Shown: positions 35,537-46,812 of the stretch, piece by piece
Position numbering within the stretch: the first letter of the stretch is position 1
Layout of the letters: every line of letters begins with the position of its first letter
Assembly: GCA_030411725.1 (NCBI GenBank)
Contig: MU839833.1
Location: forward strand, 1,178,001-1,242,000
DNA: 64,000 nucleotides
From: Echria macrotheca
Taxonomy: Eukaryota > Ascomycota > Sordariomycetes > Sordariales > Schizotheciaceae
Direction of reading: 5' to 3'
The notes under the pieces: model-generated
What the model saw: the letters and a program-made list of their open reading frames with translations, nothing else
The model's database searches: none
What the model was told of the DNA's origin: nothing
Made by a program: the position numbers and the translations under genes

Positions 35537-37224
35537 TTACACATCGGCGAGCTGCTTTTGCAACAGCTCCATGAGCTGTGTGAAGACCGTTGCGTTGGCC
35601 TCGCTCAGCTATTGCCAGTTAGCTAGATTGCATGAAACAGAATACGAGTTAAAAACGCACCTTCATCTGCACTTGTTTCGCCTCTCCGTCAAACGTCGTA
35701 AACAAGACAAACGCGGCCTTGAGCTTCTGATTCAGCTGAAACTTCATACCCGGAAGGACAGCCGTGTTGAGAATGACACGCAACGTGTGATCCTGTCGCA
35801 TGATGAGGCGCACACTTCTAGCTGAGCCGTCTTCATTGGTCTCTTCGTCGAGAACCGAGGCATCGAACGTCGTGGGATCCGGATTCCCGTATTCGTCAAA
35901 CTCAATCGTTGACTTGGGCACGTTGACCTTGAGCATGCCGGCCCCCCTTTCTTTCCATCCAACCGACTTTTCCATGACATACATCTTGGCTCGTACCGCC
36001 AGCAGCGTGACCTCGCCGCTCTCGCCATCGTCAACGACGACTACAGGCCGAGTTAGCACAGACACACATCAAAAGCTCAAGGCATCTACCTTTCTGAAGC
36101 CGAAGCCTCTTCTTCTCTTCGGCAGCCTTCGACTCCTCCTTTTCCTTATCGGCGCCCTTGTCCTCCTTGTCCGAGGCCGCATCCTCTCCACCGTCCTCAC
36201 CCTTTTCCGAGCCTTCTTCGGCATCACTTTCCGGAGCACCGAATGGCCGAGCTGGCTTTTCGCTCTTAACGGCATCACCAGGCTTCGCAAAGCTCGAGAG
36301 TCGAGGTCCTGACAGAGAACCCCCACCGAAGGCGCTTCCTCCAAATGGGCTCGCGAAAGAGCTGCCGAATACGGACTTGCCGCTGCCACCATTTATGGCA
36401 AACGGCGACGGCGCACTCGCAGTTCCACTCGCGAAGCTGAGCTTGGGGGCTGTTGCGGCCGGGGCCGCCGGTTTCGATCCTCCCAGCACGCTGAAAGACC
36501 CTGACGCCCCCGACCCACCAAACAGGCTGGGCTTTCCCGCCGAACCCAGTGCGCCGAACGGTGATGTAGATGAAGACGCGAGCTTGGCGAATGCCGACGA
36601 AGCAAACGCCGAGGTCGATGTTTTGGTAGAAGTATCCTTGGTGTCCCTTGTCCTATCAATGCTCGACCTCGACGAGCCGCCCGAGTCCTGAAAGTTGGGG
36701 TCAGCTGAAGTACGCAATGAAATATAAAAAATAACCCTTACCGCATCATCCTGTGAACGCCGTCTCTTAGCCGAATCGCGATCGCGGGGTCGTTTCTTCT
36801 CGGGCTCGGATTCTTCGGTTCGGCTCTGAGCATCGGCGGTATCATGGGCACGTTTGCCAGAACCCTCACCTGCGGTCGAAGAGCCGTCGGCGACGAGTTC
36901 ATCGTGCGCCCGCTTTTTCTTGGGCGACGATACCTGCTCCCTAAGCAGCGAGTCGTCCCCGCTCTTCACATCGCCCGGATCCGTGTCGGGCGTCGCTGTC
37001 CGAGCCGGGTTGGCGACCGGCTTATCTTTGGGCGCGGCATCCTCGTCAGATTCGCTGCGGTCCGCGTCCGGGGAGAGCGGCCCGGCCTTGTCCTGCTCTG
37101 CCTTTTCTGAGATGGACGTCTGCTTTAGCTCCCTGCGGGCAGCGGTTGTCTCGGCGTCTTCCTTTGCGGGCGTCGTCTCGACGTGCTCCGATATGTCGCT
37201 GGTATTGTGCGGCTCCTCCGCCAT
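35537..37224 (-). CDS. Ran-binding nuclear transport protein (FG repeats plus C-terminal RanBD, Yrb2/Hba1/RanBP3-like)
   Basis: Probably a cofactor for Ran-GTP-dependent nuclear export. Four exons: 36742-37224, 36090-36687, 35661-36040 and 35537-35608; the sum is 1533 bases (510 aa). The N-terminal third is acidic and contains basic clusters (SPKKKRAHDE, EKKRPRDRDSAKRRR) that look like nuclear localisation signals. The middle is Ser/Gly/Phe-rich with FG-type repeats (SPFGALGS, KPSLFGGSG, SPFGGSAFGGG). The last 145 residues form a RanBD fold with KMYVMEKSVGWKERGAGMLK, MRQDHTLRVILNT and AAFVLFTTFDGEAK. A single C-terminal RanBD after FG repeats and nuclear signals fits Yrb2/Hba1/RanBP3; a Nup50/Nup2-type nucleoporin is the alternative. 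Confidence 0.87.
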
Positions 37225-38091
37225 GATGTCAGCCGGCCTTCGGCTACGTCGTCGTGCAGCAAGTCTTCACTATCGGGGGGTCGGATGGTGTGGTGGTCGA
37301 AAAAGTCGAGTGGGAGACGACGTGGTTGCTATGGTTGCTAGGCCAAATCACACTCGTCAGAGCAAACAAAAATGCATAGAGGTGTTTGTTTCGTTTCCTG
37401 GGCGGGTCTGCGAGTAGAGAAAGAAATTGGAGGGGAAGGTTGCGATGGGTTTAAAGGCAGGCTCCAGAAAGCGTCCAACGGGCAGAAGGTGGGGGGAGCG
37501 AAACAAGAGGCCGCGGACGAAAGCAGCAACAATGATGGGCAAGCCGGTGCCGGCAACGACCAAATGACGGGAAATTTACCAAGAGGTCATTAGTTCATGC
37601 TGTTGTCGCGCGTTGGCTTCGTCGAAAGATTGGATGCGGGTTCGCAGAGCCAATGGGGCGCTAGACGGTCGCTGTGAGCACAGGCGGTAACGAAGGCGGT
37701 GGGAAAGCGGCCGGCCTCGCCAACTGACGCGATAGGGCCGTGGAGAAGGAGATAGCGCGCCAGCTAGCAGCTGGTCCGCGTGGCGCCTGTCAGCAGCTGC
37801 TGGGCGATTTGGGTTGCAATTCAGGTTCTTGGGCGCATGCGTTTTTGGGCGTCAAGCTTGCTTCGTTGCTGCTGGTTTCTTCTTGGTACGGACAAATTCG
37901 AGAATATTTGGTGCAGTCAGAATTCTGGTACCTCCTCAACATCGCCTAATAAACGACAAGCAGCTATAATCAATATCCCATCCTTTGGATCTAAACACAG
38001 ACTGAAGATACTCCGCAACCCTCACAACACCGCATACAATTATGAACCGCTCAACGACATGGCCCTCGTCACACCATACCAGATGCCATGG
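37225..38091. other. Promoter of the RanBD gene and 3' flank of the histidine-rich gene
   Basis: This 867-base spacer lies between two minus-strand genes. No coding sequence or repeat is recognised in it. Confidence 0.4.
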
Positions 38092-39807
38092 TTACTCGCG
38101 CCGTGTCCTACACTCCTCAGCCGCCACCATCTCACCAACCATCGTGGCAGCATCCCTGAAGGATGCCAGCTCCTCAGACATTGTCATACCTTCCAGGTCG
38201 TCGTTTTCCATCTCTTTCTCTTCTGTCTTCTCCTGACACAAACCCTTCTTCTCATCCAAAGCCGCCTCTTCCAGCATCCCCATCTTCTCCAGGCAATCCT
38301 CGCTGCTCTCCTCCGGCCTCAGCTGATCCAGGAAAGCAATCCACCGCCTTCTCAAAGCAGCTCGCTTTGCGCGACAGGCTCGACGACGGGCCTCACGGCG
38401 CTCTGCCCATGAGACACCGGCTCGTCTGGCACGGCAGCGCGCATGGAGGGCAATGACGAGGAGAGAGAAAAACGCGACCGAGATCCCGACCTTGAAGAAA
38501 GGCTTTGCGGCTAGGAAAACACCATGTAGCCCAGCCGGAGTGTACGTGGCAACCGCGGGACCGTGAGGTACAGCTCGCTGGATGGGCAGCTGCGAAGGGT
38601 TGTGCGGGAAGCCGGCAGGGGGCTTGAAGAAAGGCGGTCGGTCATGAGGAGGCCCGCCATGAGGAGGCCCGCCGTGGGGAGGCCCGCCGTGGGGAGGCCC
38701 GCTATGAGGAGGCTTGCCATGAGGAGGCTTGCCATGAGGCGGCTTGTGTGGGTGTTTGTGGTGAGGGCGACAGAAGAAGGGGGGACGGCGGTGGAAGGGG
38801 GGGTGAGTATGATTCCCGTGCGTATGGTTGCCGTGTCGATGACGCCACCACGGAGGAAGCGGGAATGTGTGGTTGCCGTGGGTGTGGTTCCCATGGGTAT
38901 GGTTACCATGACGGTGTCTCCACCATGGAGGCGGATGTGGGAACGTGTGGTTTCCATGTGTATGGTTTCCATGGCTGTGGTTCCCGCAGCCCTTGTGAGG
39001 CCACCTACCACGGCGAGGGTGGCCCAATCCGGTGAGCCTATCGAAGATGCCCTTCACAGCGCACCATAGACCCTTGCATTTCGGGGCATCATCGTCACCC
39101 TGGACAGCCTCCAGGAAGGCCCTCTCCGTTGCCTCCATCCACACCAACCACTCCTGCTTGAGATGGATCTGATGAATCAAGTCGATCTCCATGTCCCGGA
39201 GAGACTCCAGTTGATCAACATCCTCATTGAGTTCCTCGCCAATAGCCTGCCTGATGGACCCAGCGGGGACTTCATCGCTCTCGTCGTTACTCTCCAAATG
39301 CGCAATCTCAGAGATATGGACGGGGGCAGTCTGCTGGAAGGTGATAGTGAACTGGGCACCATCAAATCCCTTGACCGGGACGGAGTCGAGAGACAGGACG
39401 AGACGTTGCTCGAAGCCATCGCAGGAAGTAGTCCAGCGGCCGAGGGCCTCGAGGCCGTTACCCAAGCTCACCGAGCCGCGGCCACCTTCCGGAAGGGGCT
39501 CGTTGGCGATCGTGACATTTGCGGGACCGCAAGCATCCTCTGACTCGAACACATGGAGGCGGAAGTTCTTTCGGTGTTAGTCCTTGCGGTCTGCATATTT
39601 GCCAGAGGTGGGTCATACCAGGTAAGAAGACGGCTCGTCTCCGGCGAGACTGATATCGGCGGAAGCCACTAGAGTGCATTGTTAGCAGCACGCCAAAGAG
39701 TCTTTTAATAGGCAATTCTGTAAAAACATACCTTGCGTCGTCCGTAAACCCAACGCCCCAGCTAAGGCCGGGCCGAGCAGGAGCCCGACGGACGATGAAC
39801 CGCGCAT
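38092..39807 (-). CDS. Secreted-type single-pass membrane protein with a histidine-rich NHT/PPHG repeat region (function unknown)
   Basis: I do not assign a function. Three exons, 39732-39807, 39619-39668 and 38092-39567, sum to 1602 bases (533 aa). A signal peptide begins MRGSSSVGLLLGPALAGALG. A compact N-terminal domain (about residues 28-130) holds FRLHVFESEDACGPANVTI and resembles uncharacterised secreted proteins of ascomycetes. A charged helical segment follows. Residues 237-350 are very rich in histidine: a roughly 20-residue unit built from GNHTHGNHTFP and PPWWRHRH occurs twice and in part, giving eight N-H-(T/S) sequons, and then PPHGG/PPHGK repeats run on. One membrane helix lies at about 400-418, before a strongly basic and then acidic, probably coiled tail. 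The layout suggests an N-glycosylated, metal-binding ectodomain at the cell surface; this is inference. Confidence 0.8.
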
Positions 39808-41000
39808 CGTCGCCAAGTCTCAATCCAATGACTGCAATAAGCTTCAGCAAGCCACAACTGCAGCCAAATAGAGCGCAATTAGAACTGCAAAGCAAAAAAT
39901 CACAGCCAAGTAAGGCCGTAATTGTGTTTTAGAGAAACACAAAGCAGCTGAGAGAGGATCAAACGATGCGGGGAGGAGGGACGAGTAAAGATAAGGCCAA
40001 AGATACGGGAGTTACGCGGCCCCCTCCCTCCCTTCCTGCAGTTCCCCCCCGGAGACCCTTGCGTCGATCAAAGCCTCCGGGCTTTGACAAGCTGCGATGT
40101 CCGACCTCCCCCGGAGCATACAGCTTACACAGTCAACCCTAGACCATCCACCCACAGCCTCGCCCTTTTATCCCCTCCGTCATCTTGTCGGAACAAAACT
40201 TGCCTAGGTACTCATTACACAACTAACAAGTAATGTGGCGAACCAATCCCATCCCGTCCCGACTGCCGTCGGAAGTTATCATGCTTTGTCCGGAAGGGAC
40301 GGCGTGGAGGGAGAGGGCTGAAAAGCCCAACGAACGAGCATGAGCTGACGAGGCATCACCCCCCAATGACATCCGACATGAACCCCCCTGTTGCTGCATA
40401 ACCAGTATTCCGACCTTTCGTCTTCCGAGATACAAACTCGAGGTCACTGTAATTATACGTAAATAAATCCAACAAAGCTGCACGCTGTCTGATCATTCTA
40501 CAACGCTATCAACACTATCTGTATCTACTAACAGCTGCAGCTATCCATACAAGTTTGCAGGACTGCGGTATGCACCACTAAAAGTGCTCTATATACCATA
40601 TGTCCTGTTCATGACGGCTAACTGGCTTCCTCGGAGCGAAAGTCAATACTGCACCTCCGAGACGAAGGAACTGGCCAAAAGGACCGAGCTAGCTCCCTGA
40701 TTGCTTCCCTAGTCTATCGTAATCATTAAAGCATCTCACCCCTCTCTTAATTGTCCGAGAGGGGCATGGTTGAGTGAAAAAGGGCCAAAAGGTTACCATC
40801 GAATCTGAAGGTGTTTCGACTCATCCTCCTTTCTCTTGAATTGCCTTCTGACCCATCGAAAACCCCCCGCAATGCCAACCACCCCTTAACGCGCTAAACC
40901 AACAACATTCCAACATGGACATATATCCACTAAATTCAAAGGGAGAATGCCAGGGCCTCCATAAAGCCCCCTAGGAAGTCAGCCCACTGGCCCTCCCCCA
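39808..41000. other. Promoter region of the histidine-rich protein gene
   Basis: This 1.19-kb spacer lies upstream of the histidine-rich gene and downstream of the RING gene, both on the minus strand. It contains AT-richer stretches but no recognisable gene or repeat. Confidence 0.45.
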
Positions 41001-42864
41001 TTAACGGCGGCGGTCTCTGTCCGACCCGTTCCCAGAACTCCTGCCTAGATGGTCCCTAAGCCAGCTCAGCGGGCCGTGACTGCTGCTCTGCGTCGACTGG
41101 CTAGACCTGTCGCGAGTCTCGCCTGTCTCACGGGCGGTGCTGGCGGGGTAATAAGCCCCCCGATCATACGGCGATACCCCCGCATCCTGGTCACGACTCG
41201 ACGAAGGGCTCCGGTCTCGCGAGCGATAGGGGTTGTCACGCCGGGAGTTGACCGGTGACATGGAATTCCGCCGACCGTCCAGCCGACCGTCTCCTCTGGT
41301 AGATGACACGGACCCGTCAGCACGTATGTAGCTCGTGGGGTTCATGTTATTCATGTTACGGATCGCGTCGAGCCGTTGCTGGTTTTCTCTCAATGTGCGA
41401 GTTCGTCGCTCCGATCTAGACCCGGAACCACCAAATATCGACGACGAGGCGGGAAAGGCGGAGCTTGGTGTAGCGCTTTGCGGGCTCGCAGGTTGAGGCG
41501 TTGGTTGAGAGCTGCTGCTCTGGCTGCCTCTCTGGTCTATCGAGGCACGGCAAATGGGACACGTATTGTGCTCCTTGAGCCACAGCGTCACGCACTCTCC
41601 GTGGAACCAATGTGTGCAAGGCAACACCGTGACCTCTTCCCCCTTGGGAATTTCGTCCATGCATATTGTGCATTCTGCCTTGCCTTCGACACCTAGCATC
41701 TTATCGTCTACTCGCTTCTTCTCGAGACTATCGATGGCGGCTTGCGACGCGGGGGGCGCTGCGTTTGACTGCGTATTGTTCTCCATCAAACTGGTTATGA
41801 TGCGATCCAGGGCCTCCTGGGTATAGACCGCGTCCCCATGGACGGCGGCTGCCGGGTTAAGCAGAGACGCGAGCAACTCATGGAACTGGGGTAACGGGCG
41901 ATCATAACGCGGGCCTTGTGGGTTAGCACCGGTCGCGCGGTTCGGATCACCTCCGTTGGGGGGAGGGCCGTCGCTGGGATTGCGGCCGAACGGCCTAGTG
42001 TCACAGTTAGCTCCGAAAGATATAAGGGAAGGCGCAAAAGTGTACGTACATTGGATCATCGTTGTTAGGAGGAGTGGCGTTGCTGAGAATATGGCCAAAC
42101 AAGCTGGTGTCACAGTTAGCTCCGAAATATACAGAGGACCTCAATATACAAGGAAAGGCGCCAAAGTGTACGTACGATGGAAAACCAGGAAGAGTTGGGG
42201 GAAAGGCCTCGTCCGCTGGCCTGTTGCCTGATGATATTATCGTAAAGGTAGCGGACCCGGTTACCGGGCCACTCCTAAAGGTTCGATGAACCGTCCTAGT
42301 AGGGCTGCCGTTCGCTCGATCGCCACCTGTCGCAAACAAGCCAAAGGGACCCGGGTCATCACCGGGACGAGGAGGGAATAATGATTCCGGGCCACCGCGG
42401 GTCTGTCTAGCCCCACCCAAGTCATTCATGAGCATGTCTGCGAAGCGACGCAAGACGGCGTCGCCATCTCCCGGGCCTCCGTTGCCCTGGCGCGGCGTGG
42501 GTCTCGGCTGGGAGAACGGGGATGGGATATGGTTGTCGAGATCATCCTCTTCGGGGTCCGAGTCGAAGGGGCGGTTGCGGTCGAAACGGCCGAAGGGAGG
42601 GAGTGGAAGTGGGAATTCGCGCTCCTCGCGCGGGTCGCTTGCGGCCTCAACCTAATGTCATGTCTGTAAGCCAGCTGCATCATGTCGGGTCGATGATAGG
42701 TATAGTGCACTTACAATTTCGGTGATTTCACTGCCACAGCTTGGACAATGCAAATCTTGGTGTGGATCTCGATACCACTCGTGCCGGCAGGCGTGGCAAA
42801 ACACCACCTCCCGACCGCCCGAGGTGTCGAGATGGCGGTTGCGGGAGCCAAATATCGACGTCAT
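41001..42864 (-). CDS. RING-H2 E3 ubiquitin ligase with N-terminal zinc ribbon (RNF126/RNF115-like)
   Basis: Probable ubiquitin ligase acting in cytosolic protein quality control. Four exons: 42715-42864, 42176-42651, 42050-42103 and 41001-41994; the sum is 1674 bases (557 aa). A zinc ribbon uses Cys23, Cys26, Cys40 and Cys43 (CHACRHEW, CPSCGSEI). The middle is low in complexity. A RING-H2 finger at about residues 335-376 reads CTICMDEIPKGEEV, CTHWFHGECV, CPICRA. The C-terminal 150 residues are Ser/Arg-rich. Exon 3 is a 54-base cassette whose sequence resembles the first 54 bases of exon 4, and the introns before each are about 91% alike. Skipping exon 3 would keep the frame. Confidence 0.88.
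41941..42175 (-). repeat. Tandem duplication of an intron plus 54-base exon in the RING gene
   Basis: Unit one is the intron 42104-42175 (72 bases) plus exon 3 (42050-42103). Unit two is the intron 41995-42049 (55 bases) plus the first 54 bases of exon 4 (41941-41994). The introns align with 5 mismatches over 55 positions and one 17-base length difference. The exon parts match at about 35 of 54 positions. Both introns are phase 2 and start gtacgtacac. Confidence 0.85.
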
Positions 42865-43563
42865 GTCAGCGACTCGACTGCTCTGCCGGTTTGACTGCTG
42901 GAGGACGGCGAGGGCAGTGAGTCCTAGGCCCGCAATGAGGCCGGCAGATCCAAGCGCTCGGAAAGCCAGCCTTGCTAAATGTTCGGAGGGAAATCGGCGA
43001 TGCGCAAAAGGCTCAGGTTGGCGTGTCGAAGGCGAGTCTCGTTCTTTGCCCCACTTGCGATGAGCGAAGTTGGATTTGGTGCATTCAATTTGTTCCAGGT
43101 GCCCGTGGAAACGTGGTGGTAGATGGCGCAGGGTCGAGACGGAAAAGGAACGGTTTCGCTGATTCCTAGACCAGCTGAGGGTGGTGTGGTGGAAGGTTGA
43201 ATAGGTATCGGATCGAGAGGTAGGTGAGGCTGGAGGTGAGGTAATGAGCCACGGTTGTTGGGTGCCCAGCGATCGCTCCTATCGCAGAGCCCGGACCCTG
43301 GAACGTGCTGCGTCACAGCCAGCTGGGTGTGCTGGGCTCTTCCAGGTTGGCTTGCAGGGCTGCCCGAAGCCAGACGTGTGCGGTCGGCTCTGGAAGACCG
43401 TGGTAGTTACTTGGTGTAGACTGGCTTGTTGGTCTGCCTCGTCTCCTCACTTCATACACCAATGCAGACAAAGCGGCAAGGCAGATCCACGAACTGCAGC
43501 AACGCGGGGAATCTCTCTGAAGCTGCAAGAGGAAGCGGACGGCTCCAGGCAGGGGACGGGAGG
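42865..43563. other. Promoter region of the RING gene
   Basis: This 700-base stretch lies upstream of the minus-strand RING gene and ends at a foldback element. No coding sequence is recognised. Confidence 0.4.
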
Positions 43564-43719
43564 ATCTCCTCCTCTGGTAAATCGTGTAAGCCTCTTTTTT
43601 TTAGCGTGATCGCCCATGCAAGCAGTGTCCTATTGGTCCGCAGGAGCCCGAAGGCCACCAAAAAAGTGCCCCACCGCGCTAAAAAAAAGAGGCTTACACG
43701 ATTTACCAGAGGAGGAGAT
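43564..43719. mobile_element. 156-base foldback element with 43-base inverted repeats (MITE-like)
   Basis: The arms 43564-43606 and 43677-43719 are perfect inverted copies by eye; they begin ATCTCCTCCTCTGG and end at a run of eight T followed by AGCG. The loop of about 70 bases has no similarity to the arms. The element is short, has no coding capacity and lies between genes, which fits a miniature inverted-repeat transposable element. A clean target duplication is not visible, although GGGAGG occurs next to both ends. Confidence 0.75.
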
Positions 43720-43745
43720 TGGGAGGCACAAGGGAGGAGAGAGAG

Positions 43746-44370
43746 CAATCCAGGTATTTCGACTGTGTGCCCAGGTAGTTCGACTGTGTGGGTCCAGGGC
43801 AGGGGCGCGCCGGCCAATGGGATCTGGTAGCCAAACCGCGATCACGTGCCCGATTTGCCCAGGCCATGACAAGGCGCACCATCAGAGGTGTGAGAGGTAA
43901 AGAGACTACCTCCTAGGGAGGTAAAAACAATAGCTTTGAGGCGATTGCCACAAGCCAAATCGACGCTGGGCTGGAATTCTGGTGGCATAAGGCTCGTAGA
44001 GTGCAGCGACAGTTGGCGATCGGCAGTCGCGGTAGGGAGCTTTAGGTAACTCTAACAAATTTTGGTGCAAATCCCATACAAAAATGTTCAAGTCAAACCT
44101 CCTCCCACGAACAGCCCTCGCCGCTGGCGCCATTACTGCACAAACAGCTGCTTATCGTACCTGAAATGGCGATTGAAATGGCGATTGAAATAGTGATTAA
44201 AATGGTGATTGCGATAGTTAGCTATAGTACTGTGGTGGTAACTGTCGCAAGGTCGCGGGCATACAGGCGGTTGAGGGCGTTTTCGCTGCCAGATCTCATT
44301 GGCCGGCGCGCCCTTGCCTGTGCCCCACACAGTCGAACTACCTGGGCACACAGTCGAAATACCTGGATTG
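43746..44370. mobile_element. 625-base non-autonomous DNA transposon-like element with ~95-base terminal inverted repeats
   Basis: The terminal repeats run from 43746 to about 43840 and from about 44276 to 44370. They begin CAATCCAGGTATTTCG and include two spaced copies of TTCGACTGTGTG; they differ at a few positions, mostly transitions. The element is flanked by AGAGAGAG on both sides (43738-43745 and 44371-44378), a possible 8-base target duplication like that of hAT elements, although this sequence is low in complexity. The interior has no transposase frame, so it is non-autonomous. It sits 26 bases from the smaller foldback element. Confidence 0.75.
44163..44210 (+). repeat. 12-base tandem repeat, four copies
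   Basis: Four copies of GAAATGGCGATT lie inside the 625-base element. The first two are identical, and the third and fourth differ only by G-to-A and C-to-T changes. Confidence 0.85.
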
Positions 44371-44685
44371 AGAGAGAGTGCCCGATGTGGTTGGAAAGTG
44401 GGGCCATCCATCATTTGACAGGCTGCTTGTCCGATTGTCGCTCGTCACTGACAAGTTGCAACTCACACATGCCCAACACGCCAGTGCATGGTCAAACAAC
44501 AGCAGCTTTCGAAAAAGACATTGTCAGCTACAAATATGGACCAACTACTGCCTCCATTCGACAAGGCATTCCAAGAACAGGAGAGTTCCAAGCGTGGACT
44601 CTATACGAACATGTAAGGTACCTCTTGCAAACTGGCTCCCGAGCTGTCTCAAATCGACACCCGAGGGGTTTCGCTGTGCCAGATT
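44371..44685. other. Spacer between the foldback element and the O-methyltransferase gene
   Basis: This 315-base stretch is the 3' flank of the O-methyltransferase gene. Nothing further is recognised. Confidence 0.4.
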
Positions 44686-45928
44686 TCACTTCCGCCCAAC
44701 CTGAATGATCGAGTCCCGCTTATCCAAAGCATACGTATCGATCCGCAGAACCTTTAGCCCGGCGCGATCAAGCAGGTCGTGCCACTCGCCAACGGTCCGC
44801 TCCCGTGAGGCTAGCGCGCCCATCATCGTTAGGTCCAGCGTAGTCGCCTGCCACGGGACGCCCTGGTCGGGAAGCACCATCTCGTCAATCAGGATATGCG
44901 ACGGCTGGTCCTGGGGACCAAAAGCATCGGCCAGATTCCTCAGGATCTCAACGCACTTGTCATCAGGCCAATCATGCAGCACGTTGCGGAGGTAGTAAAA
45001 CCGAGCGCCCTTGACAGGCTGCGGTGTAAAGAAGTCGTGCGGTTGCGCCTTAATCGGGCTGTCCTTGCTGAGTAGGCCCTGTGCTGGAGGTGGGAGCATG
45101 GCGAACGTCGCAGGCAGGTCCTGGACGACGAGCTTCCCTGCGAGCTGTGGAAACGCCTCGAGGAGACGTGCCGACTGGTGGCCAAAGCCGCCGCCAACAT
45201 CGACGAGGACGGTTTCGCGGGTTGCCATGTCGCTGGCTTCCTTCTCGAAAGGGAATGCCGTGAACCATTGAGTCCCCTGACGGCCCTGGACTGTCATGGC
45301 CTGCTGGAAATGATTGAACTGCTCCGGCTGGGTGGGAAACCACATGAAGGCAGGGAGATCGGTGGAGAAGGCCTTCTGGAAGGCCGTCTGGGCTGAGTCG
45401 GTGACATCCTGGTACTTGACTTCGGCCAGGAACTCGGGAAGGGCCTGGAATACGGGACCACAGTTGTCGAAAAAGTGGCGGATGCAGCCTTTGTATCCGG
45501 GCTCCGCGAGCGTCTTTGTGATGCTGTTAGCCGTAAATGTTCCGGGTCCGGTCTCCGCGATGGTGCCGATGGATGCTAGGTATCGGGCGATGCGGCTGAT
45601 GAGCAATGGGGCTGCGCCCGTCTTGGATGCCAATTCCTGGACGCCGAGAGGAGCTGGCGCACTCGACGACAGAAGCTCGAAGAGGCCGAGATCTCCCCCT
45701 ACACGAGTCCCCGCGACTTCAAGGTGCTGGGTATTGTCAGCGTCTGGTTTACTCGTATATCTCATGAGGTCCATCAGCTGTACTCACAAGTCCGGAATAC
45801 CGGTTGAGTGTGTCCGCAGGAGTCTCGATGCTCAGCTGGAGATCTCGCAGACCCTTCATAAACTGGATCCGGCCGGCAGCGTCAAGGTTTTGCGCCTTGA
45901 GACGGAGGTTCTCTAGGTCACTGTCCAT
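44686..45928 (-). CDS. SAM-dependent O-methyltransferase (class II, COMT-like)
   Basis: Transfers a methyl group from S-adenosylmethionine to a hydroxyl group of a small molecule; the substrate is unknown. Two exons, 45788-45928 and 44686-45726, sum to 1182 bases (393 aa). The N-terminal winged-helix dimerisation region has LGVQELASKTGAAPLLISRI. The SAM-binding motif is VDVGGGFGH (about residue 218). The catalytic His lies in LRNVLHDWPDDK (about 298), followed by ILIDEMVLPD. The 47-residue first exon ends in TLNRYSGL and joins HLEVAGTRVG. Fungal enzymes of this type often act in secondary metabolism, but no polyketide or peptide synthetase gene lies nearby, so it stands alone here. Two foldback elements lie just beyond its 3' end. 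Confidence 0.92.
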
Positions 45929-46812
45929 TGCTGCGCTAACTAGAGAAGTCTTGGTAATAGAAGCTGCTGAGTGGTCTGGATGCGAAACCCCTATCTTTGT
46001 TGAAGTACCTCTGCAGGCTTATTAGCACAAATTCCTGGAAACTATTCTACTACTTATATTGGAGTTTGGCCGGGCACTAACTTGCAACTCTGCTGGGTTA
46101 TTAGAAACCATTTGCAATCAGGCATCTATGATCTCAAAAGCAGTTGGTAAGCCTAGGGGAAAGCATTGCGCCCAACCGCTACACCCTATTGGTGACAAAT
46201 GTGCCGTCTTTTTGGTGTGACAACCTTATGCAGTGGCCATGCTCGCTAACAGCGACGACGGCAAGCGCCTCTGGGATCTTTAGCCAAGTTTGACGGGAAC
46301 ATAGTTCATATGTACCACATGAAATAGGATTCACTTTTGGTTACAGTCCGTCCTCTTGCAGAAGCCACAGTGACAAATTGCTATTCGAAAACTGCACCAC
46401 ACAACGATCCAAAGGACAAGTATGATCAGTCCAGTCCATGAAATGAAGTCCTGCCTCGATAGCATCGGCTGGGCCCATCATAGTGGTGCATGTCCCTCTT
46501 GCCAATCCAGGGTGAAGATTTGCTAGAGAAGGCGGCCATGATTTAGCTTGTCCTGCCAATTCACTCATAAGCATCCATCTCTCCCTACGCACTCTGTAAG
46601 AATTCATCAGGAAGGTATGAGATAATAACAACTGAAGTTCTTCATCTCGTACAAATAAACGCTACATCCCCCATACCCATTATGTTACACGTCTCTGGGA
46701 ACCCCTGGTCCACGTCTGACTTCATTCATCCAGCCGGAGAGACAGCCTGGCGCAAAAGGTGTCCACCATGATGCCAGCTAGGCGCTAGAACCACACCAAG
46801 AATGATATAGCA
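45929..46812. other. Spacer between O-methyltransferase promoter and FIS1 3' end
   Basis: This 884-base, AT-richer region holds the O-methyltransferase promoter and the 3' flank of FIS1. A 96-codon frame at 46341-46631 (minus) shows no domain and is not called. Confidence 0.45.
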
